From contig NC_079904.1 of assembly GCF_024868665.1 (NCBI RefSeq), positions 21,373,530-21,437,529 on the forward strand: a DNA stretch of 64,000 nt, given 5' to 3'. Positions 12,885 through 25,751 of this stretch are shown here, piece after piece. Origin of the DNA: Triplophysa rosa. Taxonomy: Eukaryota > Chordata > Actinopteri > Cypriniformes > Nemacheilidae. The first letter of the stretch is position 1, and the number at the start of each line of letters is the position of its first letter. The notes under the pieces were generated by a model, which saw nothing but the letters and a program-made list of their open reading frames with translations, did not search any database and had not been told where the DNA came from. A program made the position numbers and the translations under genes.

Positions 12885-14688
12885 GCCAGGACTAGGCCTT
12901 GGTTAAATTGGGATATTCAAGTTGTCTTTAAAAACATACTTTACAAAATAACATTACTGATGTGCATCTTGTAAAAACAGTAGTATACTTTGTGTTCAAA
13001 GTTGCATGACGGATAGTGTTCTGTTTAAAAAGGCTGTAGGTTTAGCCACGTTACCTTTATAGCTTGATAAACTGTGATGTTTTTAATTCCTCTGCCTCCG
13101 AGACCCGGATGCGATTGATTGCATGCATGTCCAGACATTAGTGAAAGGGTGCTAAATTGTGAGTGGTAATTACCGTGATTCAAAGGAACTTTCTAGAATT
13201 CAGGCACTCGTTTTATCTTTGGCGTCGAGTGTGATCTGAAAGCTTAATGACAGCACTTCCTGAAGAGGCAAGGTCCACCTTATTTTCTTTGCCCTTTTAC
13301 GGCCGCCGTTTGTCAAATTAAACTTGGAAAAGGTTGTTCGATTTTATTTTTCAGCTCGCTTTTGTTCTCTGGTTGCAGGTTCATGTATAATGGATGAGGA
13401 TTGTGAGTCTTACGCTTTTTTTTGGCAGCTCTTCCCTGGATGGAGCCATGTTTAAGAGGCTTGAGGGCCGAGCGTTGATCCCAGAGCTCAGCTCAAGGGC
13501 CGGACACTCCAGCCAAGGTCTAAGAGTTGTCATAAAAATGAGGTCACTGTGAAATGAGCATTCAATGATATGCACATTCAGAGCATTTAGATCTCGAATC
13601 AGCTTTACATGGAAATAATGAACACTGAACATAAATAGAAAATGAACGTGATCTTGAAACAGGCATCCTGTGCAACATAAACCCGAATCCAGCAAGCAGT
13701 GATGCTTCAAAATACAATTCGATCTGTGAAATTAATTTATTTCGTTTTGGTCGTAACACATCTATAAGAATACTGATATTGACAATGAGGGCTGTTTGTT
13801 CTTTTTGAGTGTCAGATCCTAACCAGAGCTGTCATGAAAATTGTGGCAGTCAGTAACAATGCCACTACATTTTTATGATTCTCAATACTAATTCCAATAC
13901 CCAATTTAATATACATTTGAACTAACTTCTTTACACAACAAAAATGTATATTCAAATTAAGATAAGAGAGTGGCTTGTGGCTTTCATTTAATTCTTAATT
14001 GTGTAAGTGTCGCTTCAAGTCTTTTTTATGTAATGATTTAAGACATCAAATGAAGAACAAAGATAGAACAAATCAAAACAAAAGAATAATGATAAAAATG
14101 AATTAATTGGTGCTTGAAAATCACTGTCTAACAGCAGTATTAGATATTAAAGTAAATTCATTTAGAAACAGAAAAAATAACAGATGACAACTAAAATTGC
14201 TTCAATTACTGACATGGATGCGTGGTTATTAGATTGTTAATATTGATTTAATGCTGTTAGAGTTGTCTGCAAATTTGCTGTACAGTGTCTTTCTTCCCAA
14301 CATTTGTATTGGTTCAGTCATAATAAAATACAAAATCTGTAGGTGTTTCCCCTTTTGTTTAAACAGAGACAAATGCTTCCTTTTTGACATTTTCTTAAAA
14401 CATAACTGACTGTATTTAGCGCCACCTGGCCAAGAATCACTTTTGCTTATCCTTGCACACAGTTGCCTTTCCCTGAGGCACAAACGCATTGAAAAAACCT
14501 CCACCACCTGTCAGTCAGACAGAACTTGAGTACCAGATCGAGTTGGTACTCATTACCACTGATGATAGAATTGACCTTATCATTGACAGCTACCATTGAC
14601 GACTTTTGATATTGTCAAAACAGTGACTACTGCTTGCTTCCTTCTAAACTGATTCGTAACCAACATTCATTGTTTTTCTTCCCTGTAG

Positions 14689-14870
14689 CTGGAGCGACGT
14701 ACATCTTTGGAAAAGGCGGAGGACTTATCACATACACATGGCCCAATAACGAGAGACCCAGCACTCGAACCGATAGACTGGCGGTGGGCTTCAGCACCAC
14801 CATCAAGGACGGGATTCTGGTCCGCATCGACAGCGCCCCCAGACTAGGAGACTACATCATGCTTCATATC
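14689..14870 (+). CDS. nrxn3: Neurexin-3 exon: N-terminal third of the LNS6 domain
   Basis: This 182-nt exon has a strong acceptor (pyrimidine run then GTAG, 14681-14688) and the donor GTGAGT at 14871. Its first two bases complete a split Ala codon (phase 1 entry) and it ends on a codon boundary. It encodes about 60 residues with the neurexin signatures [22 protein letters not shown] and [15 protein letters not shown]. This is the first exon shared by alpha and beta neurexins and begins LNS6, the extracellular domain that binds postsynaptic partners such as neuroligins. The '[12 protein letters not shown]' stretch fits neurexin-3 better than the neurexin-1 or -2 versions I recall. The fish a/b duplicate cannot be resolved. 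No stop, frameshift or unusual substitution is seen. Confidence 0.95.
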
Positions 14871-15154
14871 GTGAGTCCAATTTTCCTTCATTTGTGCGCC
14901 ACACGGCTGTGTGTTGCCGTGTATTTCATCATATGATGCACATTGCAAAGCATTTATCCTTATTGACATTACATCATGTCAACAGTGCCATGTGGGAAAC
15001 GTGTAAAACATTTATTAGAGAAAAAAACATTTTCATGTCTGGTGTTTTACAGCTTACCAAATGCTATCCAAGGCTCTTTAAACTATTTCAACCAAGTTAA
15101 AGCATATCCTGTGTAAATATACATTTTAAAAGCTTTTGATTTCTAATTTGAAAA

Positions 15155-15310
15155 AGATGAGTTCCAGCAGGTTTTCAACTGGCCTATTTGGTCCTCCACA
15201 CTGGCCAAGCTGGCATTTAGCTGGTCTCTCTAGCAGATATATATACCCAAAACCCTCTAAAACCATCAAACCAGTCCAGCCTAAAGACCAGGAGACCAGT
15301 TAAGACCAGA
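15155..15310. repeat. Interspersed repeat with CCAGCTGG-like words
   Basis: The stretch is dense in CTGGCC, AGCTGG, GACCAG and CCAGT words (for example CAAGCTGGCATTTAGCTGG, AGACCAGGAGACCAG). These words are partly self-complementary, so the stretch could fold back. Similar words recur at 27155-27185. No clear termini were found. Confidence 0.4.
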
Positions 15311-16079
15311 CACTTCAGTGAGTTCAACAGCCCAATGCTGTTTTGTGTCTTATTTACTGTTCAGGTGAATCATAATTCGACGCATTCATTACAGTAAGAT
15401 CCTCAAAGGAGCTTTTGGTGTACGCTGTGACCTCAAACGCAACAAAGTCAGGCGCTAATGTAACACTGCTGGAATCCGCGGATGTGTTTGTTGGGGAATC
15501 TGCTGATGCAAGAAAATGGTGATGATATCTGAAACAAAGCCAGACATCAACCAACAGATTGAAAGTCTTTTTCTCCTTAAAGTCTCTGAGGATAGGTAAT
15601 GTGCTCACAGACCATCTGTTCAGAGGAACAGCAGCCAGGCATCTCACTTTAAGTGGAGGTGAGAGAGGCTATAGCTCACTCCGATGAGAGACATGTTTTT
15701 GACCTCCGGTGTACAGTAGGTGCTCAGGGTGTGTGTTTGATTTGACAAGCTGATGTTAAGCCAGGCACTTACGTGTGACCACCGTAGAGATGCGGAGGGT
15801 ACGTGCTGCTGTCCTGAAGGCAATTTATTTGGAGCACTTTACACTAACAAGTGTCACGGGAGCATGCAGAGATGTATATTAGACGTCGTCGTCAGCAGTG
15901 CTTATGCGAGCTTGGAAGAATCGCTTTCATGCAGGCGGCAAACTGGACTGAGTTCACATGAACCGTATGCCAGACCACCTTTTCAAGTGGGTTGAGTGCG
16001 GCTCACTGGTGCGCAAATGAATTTGAAACAAACAAAACTGACTTTGTACCTGACCTTGTAGTGTTTTGTTCATGGTTTT

Positions 16080-17070
16080 TTAGGATGCCCACATGAAAAA
16101 TACTTTAATTTTAGACTATATTGTCATATATTATAGTAATTACTACACTTTTTAATATATACTACAATAGTCTGTGGAATTATCTATGTTTAATTTATTG
16201 CCTGTAGTAAATACTGTAGTATACTTGAATATGTTCTATAGTAATCTGTGATGTTTTGTAGTAATTAATACATTTTGTTAGTGTACAATATGAAATTCTG
16301 TAGTATTAACTATGTTTAATTGATTACCTGTAGTAAATACTGTAGTATGCTTGAATATTTACTATAGTAAATTGTAGTATATTACAGTAATTACTTATTA
16401 ACTACTTGTTAATACATACATACATACATATATACAGTACATATATATATATATGTGACACACACAGTATTCTGTAATATTAACTAATTGATTACCTGTA
16501 GTAAATACTGTAGAATACTTTAATATTTACTTTGGTGAACTGTAGTATTTTGTAGTATATAAATGTTATATCAATTGCTACACTTTGTATATATATATGA
16601 CAATACTATGTAGTATTAACTATAATCAATTGATTAAATACCGCAGTTACTTTAGTATTTACTATAGTAAACTGCAGTATGTTGTAGTATATTATAAGAA
16701 CTACTACACATATTCTGTAGTACTAACTACATTTAATTGATTACCTTTTGTAAATGTTATAGTATACTTTACATTTACTATATTATACGAAATATTGTAG
16801 TGTACTTTTATATTTATGATAGTAAACTATGCTTTATTATAGTGCATTATAGTGTATTACTACACTTTGCCAATGTATACTATAATATTCTGTAGTATTA
16901 ACCATATTTAATTGATTATACTACAGTATTCTGTAGTATTAAACATATTTAATTAAATACCTTTAGTAAATACTGTAGTATATTTAATATTTACCATGGT
17001 AAGTTACACTAGCATCTAGGATTTTTATTAAAGTTTACTATAGCAAATGCTACAGTATTTTTAATGCGGA
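16080..17070. repeat. Degenerate AT-rich tandem repeat array (about 1 kb)
   Basis: The core motif CTGTAGTAAATACTGTAGTA, followed by an ACTTGAATATTTACTATAGT-like segment, recurs at about 16200, 16327, 16496, 16636, 16744 and 16963. Spacing varies from roughly 110 to 225 bp, so the units are diverged and uneven in length. Within units, TAGTA and TACTA words form many short inverted pairs. A short AT/CA microsatellite (about 16413-16465) is embedded. There is no coding potential. It may be a decayed minisatellite or a pile-up of short foldback elements. Confidence 0.75.
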
Positions 17071-17876
17071 TGAGGACACTTCACGTAACCTCTCTGTGCT
17101 GACAGCTACATCATTTGGCAAACTTCAATCAAATAATGGATGAATTTGCATCAAAACAGAGTGTGATTGGAGTTTGAATAGGTCATAAGAGACCCACGAC
17201 CAGTTTTTGGGTAACAGAAACTTTGTTCTAAAGGACGCATATATGCTGTTTTGAGTGATGATATCGATTTTAAATGAATCCGAGTAGAAATTATAATCGG
17301 GTTACCATTGCTCATACTGTGTTTCAGCCCAAATGATAAAGAGCTGCCTAATAATATCATCAAATCCCACTCAACAGCACGCAGCAGGAAAGACAACACT
17401 CAATATCCCATCAATTCAGAGTTCTGATTGGACCAGCAACTATGAGCTTATGTGCACCATGAGACTATACACTCATCTAGACACACATACACGCTAAAGA
17501 TTACCAACGTCCCACTGAGAGGCTATAGTGCAAATTAACTCACTGACTTTAAACTGAGGGAAAAGTGAGATGTCCTGGGATTCAACAGTGAGCTCTTTTC
17601 ATTAGCTAATGCTCCCTGCCAAACATCACATTTATGAACGTCTCAGTCAAACATTGAGAATAACCTTTCACCTGTCAGATTCACACCGTGGATTACAAAT
17701 AAGGCAAAAAAGCAATCAAATTAACAAGAAAGGGCAACAATGAGTAAGTGCCGTGAAACTGCTGTAAACAACTATAATGCATGTTGTTTGCCATAGGTAC
17801 AATATAAATGAAGTTGTCACTACCTGAATTTACTAGAATGTGGTTGTTGTTTGCAGAAATAAAAAAAAATAAAGCT

Positions 17877-18665
17877 GCACTCCAAGTAAAAAACGGTAAT
17901 ATTCCGGCAGCTGGCACAGTTTTTGTAAAGTAAATTTACACATTTTTGTCACAAATTTCAGGGAAGAACCCAGATGCAGGCAGGCAGTGATGAAGGGGTT
18001 AACAGAAATATTTTATTTTTACCATAAACAAACAAAGGAAATACCCACGAGGGGGTGTCAAAAACAGGAACGAACTAAAACACAAAACTAGAAACCAAAC
18101 ACTTCCCTCGGTGGGGCAAAACAAAAACCAAACAAAACATGACACAATGTCCAGGGGCAGAAAAACCAAAAAACCAACACGGCAAGGTGAATACTCACAA
18201 CGGTATAAGCACACGGGACACGGGACAGGTATACACAGCACATCAAACGTAATACAAGAGCAACCAGACAATGAAACAAGAGGGCATTTTAAAGGAGAGA
18301 CAAATGAGGGATAATTACACAGGGCAGGTGGGAAACATTAGACACGGCAGGGAAGCAATACATGAGACGAGAGGGGCGGGGCCAATGACAAGACACGAGA
18401 AAACACATGAGATATCAGACGATAAACATCCCATGGTCTTCTCACACAAAACCTAAGGCTTTGCCATGGCTCTGCTACAGGACCAAGAAAAACATGACTA
18501 CATGAAGCAGAGCCATGACACATTTTGATGTTGTTTTACACTATTTCACACTTTTTGTACATTTTAATTTCTTTTGTAAATTTGTGTTTCTGTAATTTGA
18601 CATTTTTTTTAAAAAACATGTTAAAATAAGCAGTACATTTTTTTTAAATGCCGTTTTTACAGTGT
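17877..18665. mobile_element. 'CACTGTAAAAA' type element split by a solo LTR
   Basis: The left piece (17877-17946) starts with GCACTCCAAGTAAAAAACGG and includes TTCCGGCAGCTGGCA. The right piece (18521-18665) ends with CCGTTTTTACAGTGT. Together they resemble the family seen at 7431, 21481 and 47860, with CACTGTAAAAA-like inverted ends. The interruption is exactly the solo LTR at 17947-18520, so this element is older than the LTR insertion. Confidence 0.6.
17947..18520 (-). mobile_element. Solo LTR of an LTR retrotransposon (574 bp)
   Basis: The ends are TGTCAC on the left and ATGACA on the right, a TG...CA structure on either strand. CATTTT flanks it on both sides (17941-17946 and 18521-18526), consistent with a target duplication. 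Transcription is inferred on the minus strand: a TTTAAAAT box (near 18291) lies well upstream of an AATAAAATA poly-A signal (near 18012), followed by GTTAACCCCTTCA and GCCTGCATCTGGG before the 3' end. A close relative is at 60634-61232. No internal retrotransposon genes remain, as expected after LTR-LTR recombination. The open frames inside are in noncoding LTR. Confidence 0.78.
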
Positions 18666-19560
18666 GTAATCATAACCTTTCAGATTAAAAATAAAAAACG
18701 TCAAACACTAAGCATAGTACAAAATAAGAGTTCAAGTACATAACAAGTACATCACAAAATTGCCATCTCCATTCCTTGATCGAAACGGTAATGATTTTCT
18801 CATTTGAGTTGATTTCAAAGAAAATGTCAGTTTGACGTCCATTTGACTTTAACAAGTAAAGTTCGTAAAAGAACCTGCATTTTTATATTCAAAACAGGGA
18901 TGGCGATAGAGAGGTAAAAGTTACGGATTGCGGCTTTAAGCGTTCAGGTGCGGTGTGTATATGACTTTTAAAATCCTTGTTGTGTATTTTTCCCCATAGT
19001 TTATAATCCCATATTTCTGTATGTTTGTAATTGCCCAATCAATATTCTTCCCAAACAAAACGAGGACGATGTGAGATTATTGTGAGATTCAGAGTTTTAA
19101 TTTACTCACATACCCTCCTTTTTCATTGTCAAGTCCCAGAGGAAACTCAAGTCTTAATGAGTTGTTCCATTGCTGGGCTAATGAGGCGTTGAAAGAGCTT
19201 AAACTTCAAGTCAATTTCACAGTTGCTGTAAACAGGAATATTAGCACATATGTCTGATTTGAATCTGATGATGTATTTGGAATAGAATAGTTTGGATCTA
19301 ACAGTAGCAGCCGCTCCTGTGGATTACTCTACTGGCACACAAATGGCACTGCGTTCATGAAGCGACTCTAATGCGCTTAAAATGTTTAAAACTAGTTTAA
19401 AAGCCTAAAATCTTAAACATTGCGTGTCCTATCATAGTGTAATAACATTGCTTGTTTATCTCACGTTAGGTCATACAATCCACCATTTATTCATTTATCA
19501 CTGAAGAATTTCACGTTTATAACCCTCCGGGACAATATTGTCCCAAAAACATAGTCTAAA

Positions 19561-20105
19561 GGCCTGTCCACACCGGGACGATAATCGCACGCGCTTATCG
19601 CCAACGTTTTTCAAGACGTTTTTCGGCGTTCATACCCGAACGATTTTCACTGGCGATGAGCCGAGTGAACGTGCAAATTCACTCCCTGACTTAATGCCTC
19701 GCTTAATGAAAAATAGAAACACCCCGGTACACAAGGTGGCGCTGTGCAACTTTATGCTTCTGACACTCGCTTTGTCACACAGAAGAAGAATTCCTCTTGC
19801 TTCCTCTTCGTCAATGTGTGCTCGGCAAGACCGTTTTGTGCTTGACCGCCACCAAGTCATGTTTTACTGTAACTTCAGCAGCTCCAGGCACGTGAACAAA
19901 AGTACCAATCTCATTGGTCGGCCAGTTTTTAACACTGCGCATCAAACCAAAAAAACGAGGCCGAGGCGTTTAAAAAAAATGCCGCTTACACACCTGCCGT
20001 TTTGCGCGTCAGTGTGCACACTCACATTGGCGCCCTTTGTTTAGTCACGAGGCAGTAAACGTTGACGATAAACGCGCACGATTATCGTCCCGGTGTGCAC
20101 AAGCC
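19561..20105. mobile_element. MITE with about 42-bp inverted repeats (545 bp)
   Basis: The left end (GGCCTGTCCACACCGGGACG, then ATAATCGCACGCGCTTATCG) is mirrored by the right end (CGATAAACGCGCACGATTAT, then CGTCCCGGTGTGCACAAGCC). About 36 of 42 positions pair. The interior holds a 168-codon frame on + (19538-20044) with no recognisable domain that overlaps both the left terminal repeat and the filler, so I do not call it a gene. No clear target duplication was found. The CpG-rich ends stand out from the AT-rich intron. Confidence 0.8.
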
Positions 20106-21480
20106 ATTACAATTCTCTTTTGTTTTATCAAACTGAGGGGCAAGTCAAAACTGTTTTCGGTGGTGGCTCAGACTCTACACACGTTTTATTTAATACATTC
20201 CAGTCATGTTTTTCTTTTGCGCTATCACACCTTTTTCCATCTGTTAGTGACTGCTATGTCTGTCACACCAGCACAACGAAATGTTAATTCAAATAAATGA
20301 GTCACCGTGTGGCCTCTGAACACGACCGCTAGGACAGAAAGACATCTGCTCTCATCTAATAAACCCTTTATGTCTTTTTCTTTCGCTGTGTTCATGTTAA
20401 GTCTGTCTCTTTTAATGAAGTAACTGCTCATTTGTGGCCTGTTACTACACAAAAGGCTTTTTTCATTTTACTAAAGGAGACATTATGTTTTATCAACTTG
20501 GCTAGTTTGTAATTTGTGCTCATCTTGAGTTGCACGTACATGTTATGTACAGTAGCATCATGTGGGAAGGTGTTTGATACCTGAAGAGGTATCTCGATGG
20601 CAATTGGTTACCTAATCCCCATGTTCTGGCCATGGACGTTTTTGAAGCCATTGATGTTTCTGAGCGGTGATGTCAGAAGCAGCAGACAGAAAAAATATAT
20701 GTAATGTCATACTTTAAAGATTTTTTACATGACAGAGGTGAGACGACAGGAAATTGACAGGGTGAGTGAAGGGAATACGATTCGAAAAGACACAAACCGG
20801 GTCACAAACTTAGGTCGCCTGAAGTGCTATTGCGCAATATGTGCAGACCACTTGTCTATTGGCCCCGACAAGCATATCATATATTTAAGAGCCCTCTTTA
20901 AAATCTGCCACTGGCAAGAAAAAAACTGTTTCTGTCAGCATACGCAGCTACTTTAAAATGACCATCACTTGCAGAATGTGCCTTTGGCCCTCAGAAAGGT
21001 GTAGCTGTATGGCATTTAACAGCAGGGGTTGACTGCTCATAATAACCCTTCAAACCGTGACCTCTCGATTCCAAAGAAAATAATTTCTGGACAGGTTAAT
21101 GCACGATAATTACATCACTGTAACCAGGTAGACGCTATGGACAAAGCAGAGAGGTCTGAGCTTTTAAAAGCACGGAGGTCCACAATGAACCCTTTTAACG
21201 GCTTGATCCTTTCTACTTCAAATCAGAGTTTGGATGAGAGGTAGAAAGTCAAAGATGAAGTGGCAGGTCTCCTTGATGGAAAATGTAGTTTAGTATTTAA
21301 TTTTGCGGCAGTGAAATCCTGTTTTTCTAGGAATTTAGGAAGAATACTCGTGCTTGTCTTATGTATTCAGTGTAGAAACTACTGTACAGTTTTGTGAAAT
21401 ACTTCACTATTCTGGTGGTCAGTATTATAACTTGACAGACTCTCACGGATTTCGACAAGATCTGCATATTTTTAAAGATT

Positions 21481-21687
21481 ACACTGTAAAAAGAATCCTC
21501 TTAAAACCAGTAATATTCTGACGTAGGAGGCAAGAAAAAAAAGCTTTTTTGTAAAGTAAAATGACATCTTTCGCACTATTTTACAGTGAACCAAATTTGA
21601 AGTTTATTTCTGTAATTTAACCCCGAAAAAAGTATTTATTTGAAAATATGTGAAAATTTTGTAAAATTACTGTTTTTTTTACAGTGT
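21481..21687. mobile_element. MITE with CACTGTAAAAA ends and TA flanks
   Basis: The sequence between TA dinucleotides begins CACTGTAAAAAG and ends TTTTTTACAGTG, an inverted repeat of about 11 bp. TA target duplication is typical of Tc1/mariner-related elements. The interior (about 200 bp) is AT-rich and noncoding. A related sequence (AAATTTGCTGTC, CACTGTAAATTTGC) continues at about 21935-22030. Confidence 0.68.
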
Positions 21688-23769
21688 ACACAATTTATTA
21701 ATTTTATTTTAGGTTTGACTTTTGTAAAGTTGACCTTCCTTCTTACTAAAGTGAACCTTTGATTACTCCGTTAGCTTCCTTTGTCATAAAAAAAGAAATG
21801 AATATGATTCATATTCAGCTTCTCACACTGCTTGGATGACATAATTTTAGTAATAATAAATATTTGGTATTTTGGCAATATCCCAATAAAAAAACGATTG
21901 TGGTCCAGTGAAATTACTTGTTTTTCATGTTGTTTTACATACACTGTAAATTTGCTGTCTATTTCTATATTTAACATTTTTAGCCTTATAAAAAAATACA
22001 GGAAAAATCTGTAAATCATTTTGACAGTGTTTATGGTTATCATTGGCAAATTTGTCTGGGATATCCCTTTAGTGTTTGAAAATCCTTAAATCCTATTACT
22101 TAAAAAGTGAAACCTTGAATGTGTACTTATATTGCTTCGGTGGCTTAAAGACATGTTTATCTCAAGCTAAGCAACAGCTATGAAATTTACATAAACACTC
22201 GATGTGCATTTGCCTGCTTTGTGAGACCTGAAGCTCTCCGCGAGTGTGTCATGAGAATTCCGGATCCCCAGACCTGACACTCCAAACATCATGTGTGAGC
22301 AGGGAGAGAAATGTGGCCTGTCAATCATCCGCTAGAGCCCTGGTGGCTGTTTTATCAAGTCAATGCAAACAGAAGCCAGAATACACAGCCGAGAGAGTGA
22401 GAGAGAGCGAGATGGAGAACAGACGAAAATAAACGTCAGATGAAAACAGACAAACAGTGGCATTTAATGGGCTGCATGGTCTCCCAGGGCTCCGGCCGCG
22501 GCTCTGCTCCACGATTTATATTTCAGAGATTATGATAAGGAAAGAGACACAACAGCCTTGTTTTCGTTCTTTGACGTGTGCAATGGTGAAATCCCGTTTT
22601 TTATCCATCTTTTCTCCTCGAATTGAGTGGATGTTTATGAATGGGTATTAAAACTGATACATCATTTCTCTCTCGCTCGCACACATCTCTCAAATGGTTA
22701 AAGAAAGTGTTAACTCGCTCGTTCATGTGATAAACCTCAATGCTGGAAAATAAATCTTCTGGAAGAAAAGGACAAAACAACGATACCGTCAGCAGGGAGA
22801 GAGATTGACTCCCGCTGAATGTATTCATTTAGGATTAAGCTCCTGCTGTCTCAAACAGCGAGAAGTTTCTTTCTTTCCGACAAAATAGAGCAGAGAGATC
22901 AAACGAAACCGGCGAAGCAGATGCTTTGGAATTCTGTCGAGGATATTATCATACAGCTTGTTTTATTAATGTTGTCCTTATCCTCCAGACAAATCTCACC
23001 GCACAGTTTCTCTAAAATGCAGAATGTCAGCTGTGTAAACTTTTCTGCGACATCGTACGCAGTGAAACATCTCCGTGGTAATCCAAATTTGTACTTAAAA
23101 CAGCCGTGACAAGACATTGTGTCAGATGTTTTGTTGCTTGATTTCTGTGGACTATTTGCACTTGGCTTTATGACATACTTCAGATTTGAAATACGCCTGT
23201 TTACGCTTATTTGTGTTTACAACCGCCACCGTCGCCTGGTTCCCGAAGCGCCGCTTAAAATGAGTGTCCGCAAGAAGCTTTTCAAATCCAGACGTTTTCA
23301 GACACGGAAGAAATTTTCGTAACATTACTATGTACAGTGTCTCCAAAAAAATCTCAGACGCATCAGGTTTTCAAAGCTTTCCGGATCAGGCGGATTGGCA
23401 GGTAAACACAGACCGAGACCGTTTCTCTTCTTGAGCGAGATATTTCACCACATCACCTGAAGTTGAAAGAGACTAGTAAAGCGTGTTAGTGCTGGTTTGC
23501 TGCGATGCTTCAGTATGTGGGAGTAAAGAAACCTGTTGAACTCTGATTTAATAATTTAATAATATTTAATAAATTTAATAAGATTTAATAATACAATCTA
23601 GAAACATGAATGAACACCTTTTTTGTTGTTTGCAAATATGTAATTGGCAAGAATTTCTCCCTATATCTGTAAAAAAGTTGAATTTTGTGTTAAGGATAAC
23701 ATATTTATTTTAATATACTATTTCATATTATTTTTTATTTTTTGTAGTATTTAAATACATTTTACACTA

Positions 23770-24130
23770 TATATTAGGAGTGTAACAATGTTATCAAAGT
23801 ATCGCATATGGCAATACAAAAACAGTAAGATATGTATCGTAGAGCTATGGCAATATACTGTATATTTTTATGAAATAGAATTTTTATATTTTTATGTTAA
23901 AATTCCGTTTTATTTTTCAGTGACAGATCTATTCAGTTTATATTAGTTTAAATAAACGTGGTTTAATTAAACCTTAAATGTTGTCAATTCTATAATCAAA
24001 TAAATGTTACTAAACATTGTTAATGTCAGTTTCATATAAAACATTTTTTTTACAAATGTTGTGATGGAGTCGTAATCGTAAAAACAGTATCGTGCATGGG
24101 TCGTATGGATGATGATATGTAAATAATGAC
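23770..24130. repeat. Probable degenerate interspersed repeat
   Basis: GGAGTGTAACAATG followed by AAAGTATCGCATATGGCAAT and a closing region with ACAGTATCGTGCATGGG resembles fish elements of the 'GTAACGATAC' kind. The ends are vague and the core is AT-rich. A low-complexity TTTAATAA tract lies just before it at 23548-23600. Confidence 0.4.
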
Positions 24131-25578
24131 ACAAGCTTCATTTTTGAGTCAATTGTTCTCACGATTTAAAAAAACGTAACAACGATGGTTACATTGCAGC
24201 GCTCTTTTGACGGCCAGATATATAATATGTGACACAACAGGGTCATCTTTTATTCATCCGTCGTTCCGTACAGTTTGTTCCTGGAGTTCCCTCAAACCCG
24301 TCTCGCTGATTTTGACAGTCCAGCGCAGTGCCGAGAAATAATCTTGACATCTTAGAGCGTCATTCAACTAAATTCCCCGTGCTATGTATTCTGGGCCCAG
24401 CAGCAGCCGTCAGTCACGCCACATGAGTTCGCACATACCTGACATACGTGCCTGTGAGCTTCTCTCTCTCACTCTTCATTCGCGAGAACCCATCAACCCG
24501 GAGACTCATTAGGACCCACAGTCCACTGCGAGATTTCACTACCTTTACGTCTCCTCAGATTTCTGGAAGAAGCGGCTGTCACGGAAGCTTCTGTTCTGTC
24601 TGCCTTGAAGGTGCTTTCGTGTATTGTGGAACTGACATTAGCCTTGTGGATGTTGCCTTTGAGATACTATAAACAGACGGCATGTCAGGGGATGAAGGAG
24701 GTTAATGTTGATCAGAGAGTGGGTTTGTGGATGTGGACCTCTCCCGGGGGGAGAAGAGTGACCCGGGTGACTGTATGGAACAATCTTAGAAATTTTCTCT
24801 TGGACGGAAAGAAAAAAAATAGTATTTGTGGGTGGTTTTCCAGGAGAGTATCTGAACATCGCATGGCAGTCTGGGTTTTGCTTTCAATTAAACCCTCTTT
24901 TAAAGATCAAACTTTTCAGAGAATATATTTTGAACCCCTTAAACAATCTCTTACAAAGAATTCATTTGAAGAGAAACATGTTTCCAACCCAAACCCTGTG
25001 AAAATCTTGCACATTTCTGTCGTCTTTATTAACACATCTTCAAATCATCCATGTAGCATAAAACTCGCACTTTTTTTAGAGCCGCGAGATCAAAATATTG
25101 CAACTGCGCACGTGTGATCACTCCTTTTTGTCTATTTTTAATGAAATTAGAAAGGGAAATAATTAAATATCATCCTGAATAACAAACCCCGTCATGAAGT
25201 GATGCTTTTGTGTGTTGAATAGAGATGCCAGAGACGCTGCTAAAGTACGTTTGATATAAAAAGACAAAGTTTTGGGTCACACTTGAAGGCGCATATTTGA
25301 GGTTTGAGTGTTCATCCTAGAATCTCATCCCTGGATGTTTAGTTGGAGAATCCAGTGTTTTCACAATAAAAGATTTGAATATACTGTACGTATCCATAGA
25401 AACCTGTCCAAAACGAAATGGAGAAACTTGTGTTTTTAAATAAATAAACACTGTGTTGTCCAAGTTGATATTGTGGCTTTATATCTGCTTAGTCACTTGC
25501 ATATGTAAACCAACTCTAGATTGCAGATGCAGGTAAATTTAAATACATTTAGTATTTTTTAGATCATTCAGTAAAGTA

Positions 25579-25751
25579 CACGGTAAAAAATGTTGGTTCA
25601 ACTTAAAAATAGTAGTCAACACAAGTTTGCATCAAATTCATTAAGTCAACTAATATTTTTAAGTTGCATTAACTCAAAATTTTAAGGCAACCATTTAACT
25701 TTATTTTTTTATTTTTTTTTAACAAAAAGCGACAAATAATTTTGTACAGTG
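25579..25751. mobile_element. Short MITE with TA flanks
   Basis: The element begins CACGGTAAAAAATG and ends TTTTGTACAGTG, flanked by TA on both sides (25577-25578 and 25752-25753). The inner words TTGGTTCAACTTAAAAATA and AAGTTGCATTAACTCAA form a weak foldback. It is noncoding and probably related to the CACTGTAAAAA elements. Confidence 0.6.

Larger units (their letters stand above)
1..14688 (+). other. nrxn3: nrxn3 intron (3' part) upstream of the first LNS6 exon
   Basis: This is intronic sequence ending at a strong acceptor, a pyrimidine-rich run followed by CCCTGTAG at 14681-14688. I looked for the beta-neurexin first exon, which should end in a basic/His-Ser-rich leader joined in phase 1 to the exon at 14689, and did not find it. 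No protein-coding exon is supported here. The stretch holds the repeats listed separately at 396-675, 1846-2500, 2976-3445, 4860-5065, 6406-6773, 7431-7800, 8780-8960, 10174-10454, 12604-12660 and 12661-12884. Between them (684-1845, 3446-4859, 5066-6405, 8000-8700, 8961-10170, 10455-12600 and 12885-14650) I see only AT-rich unique-looking DNA with no recognisable gene. Confidence 0.75.

Noticed and set aside
1..14688. Beta-neurexin-specific first exon and promoter
   Set aside because: I searched for a Met-led, His/Ser-rich leader with a donor in phase 1 and found none.
16080..17070. CRISPR-like array
   Set aside because: The units are diverged, spacing is uneven, spacers are not unique and the genome is a vertebrate. 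It is an AT-rich tandem repeat.
19538..20044. 168-codon open frame on the + strand
   Set aside because: It lies almost wholly inside the inverted-repeat element 19561-20105, shows no transposase motif and crosses the left terminal repeat.
24605..25117. 170-codon open frame on the + strand
   Set aside because: The composition looks random, with no domain, signal peptide, membrane segment or splice context, and it lies inside a long intron.
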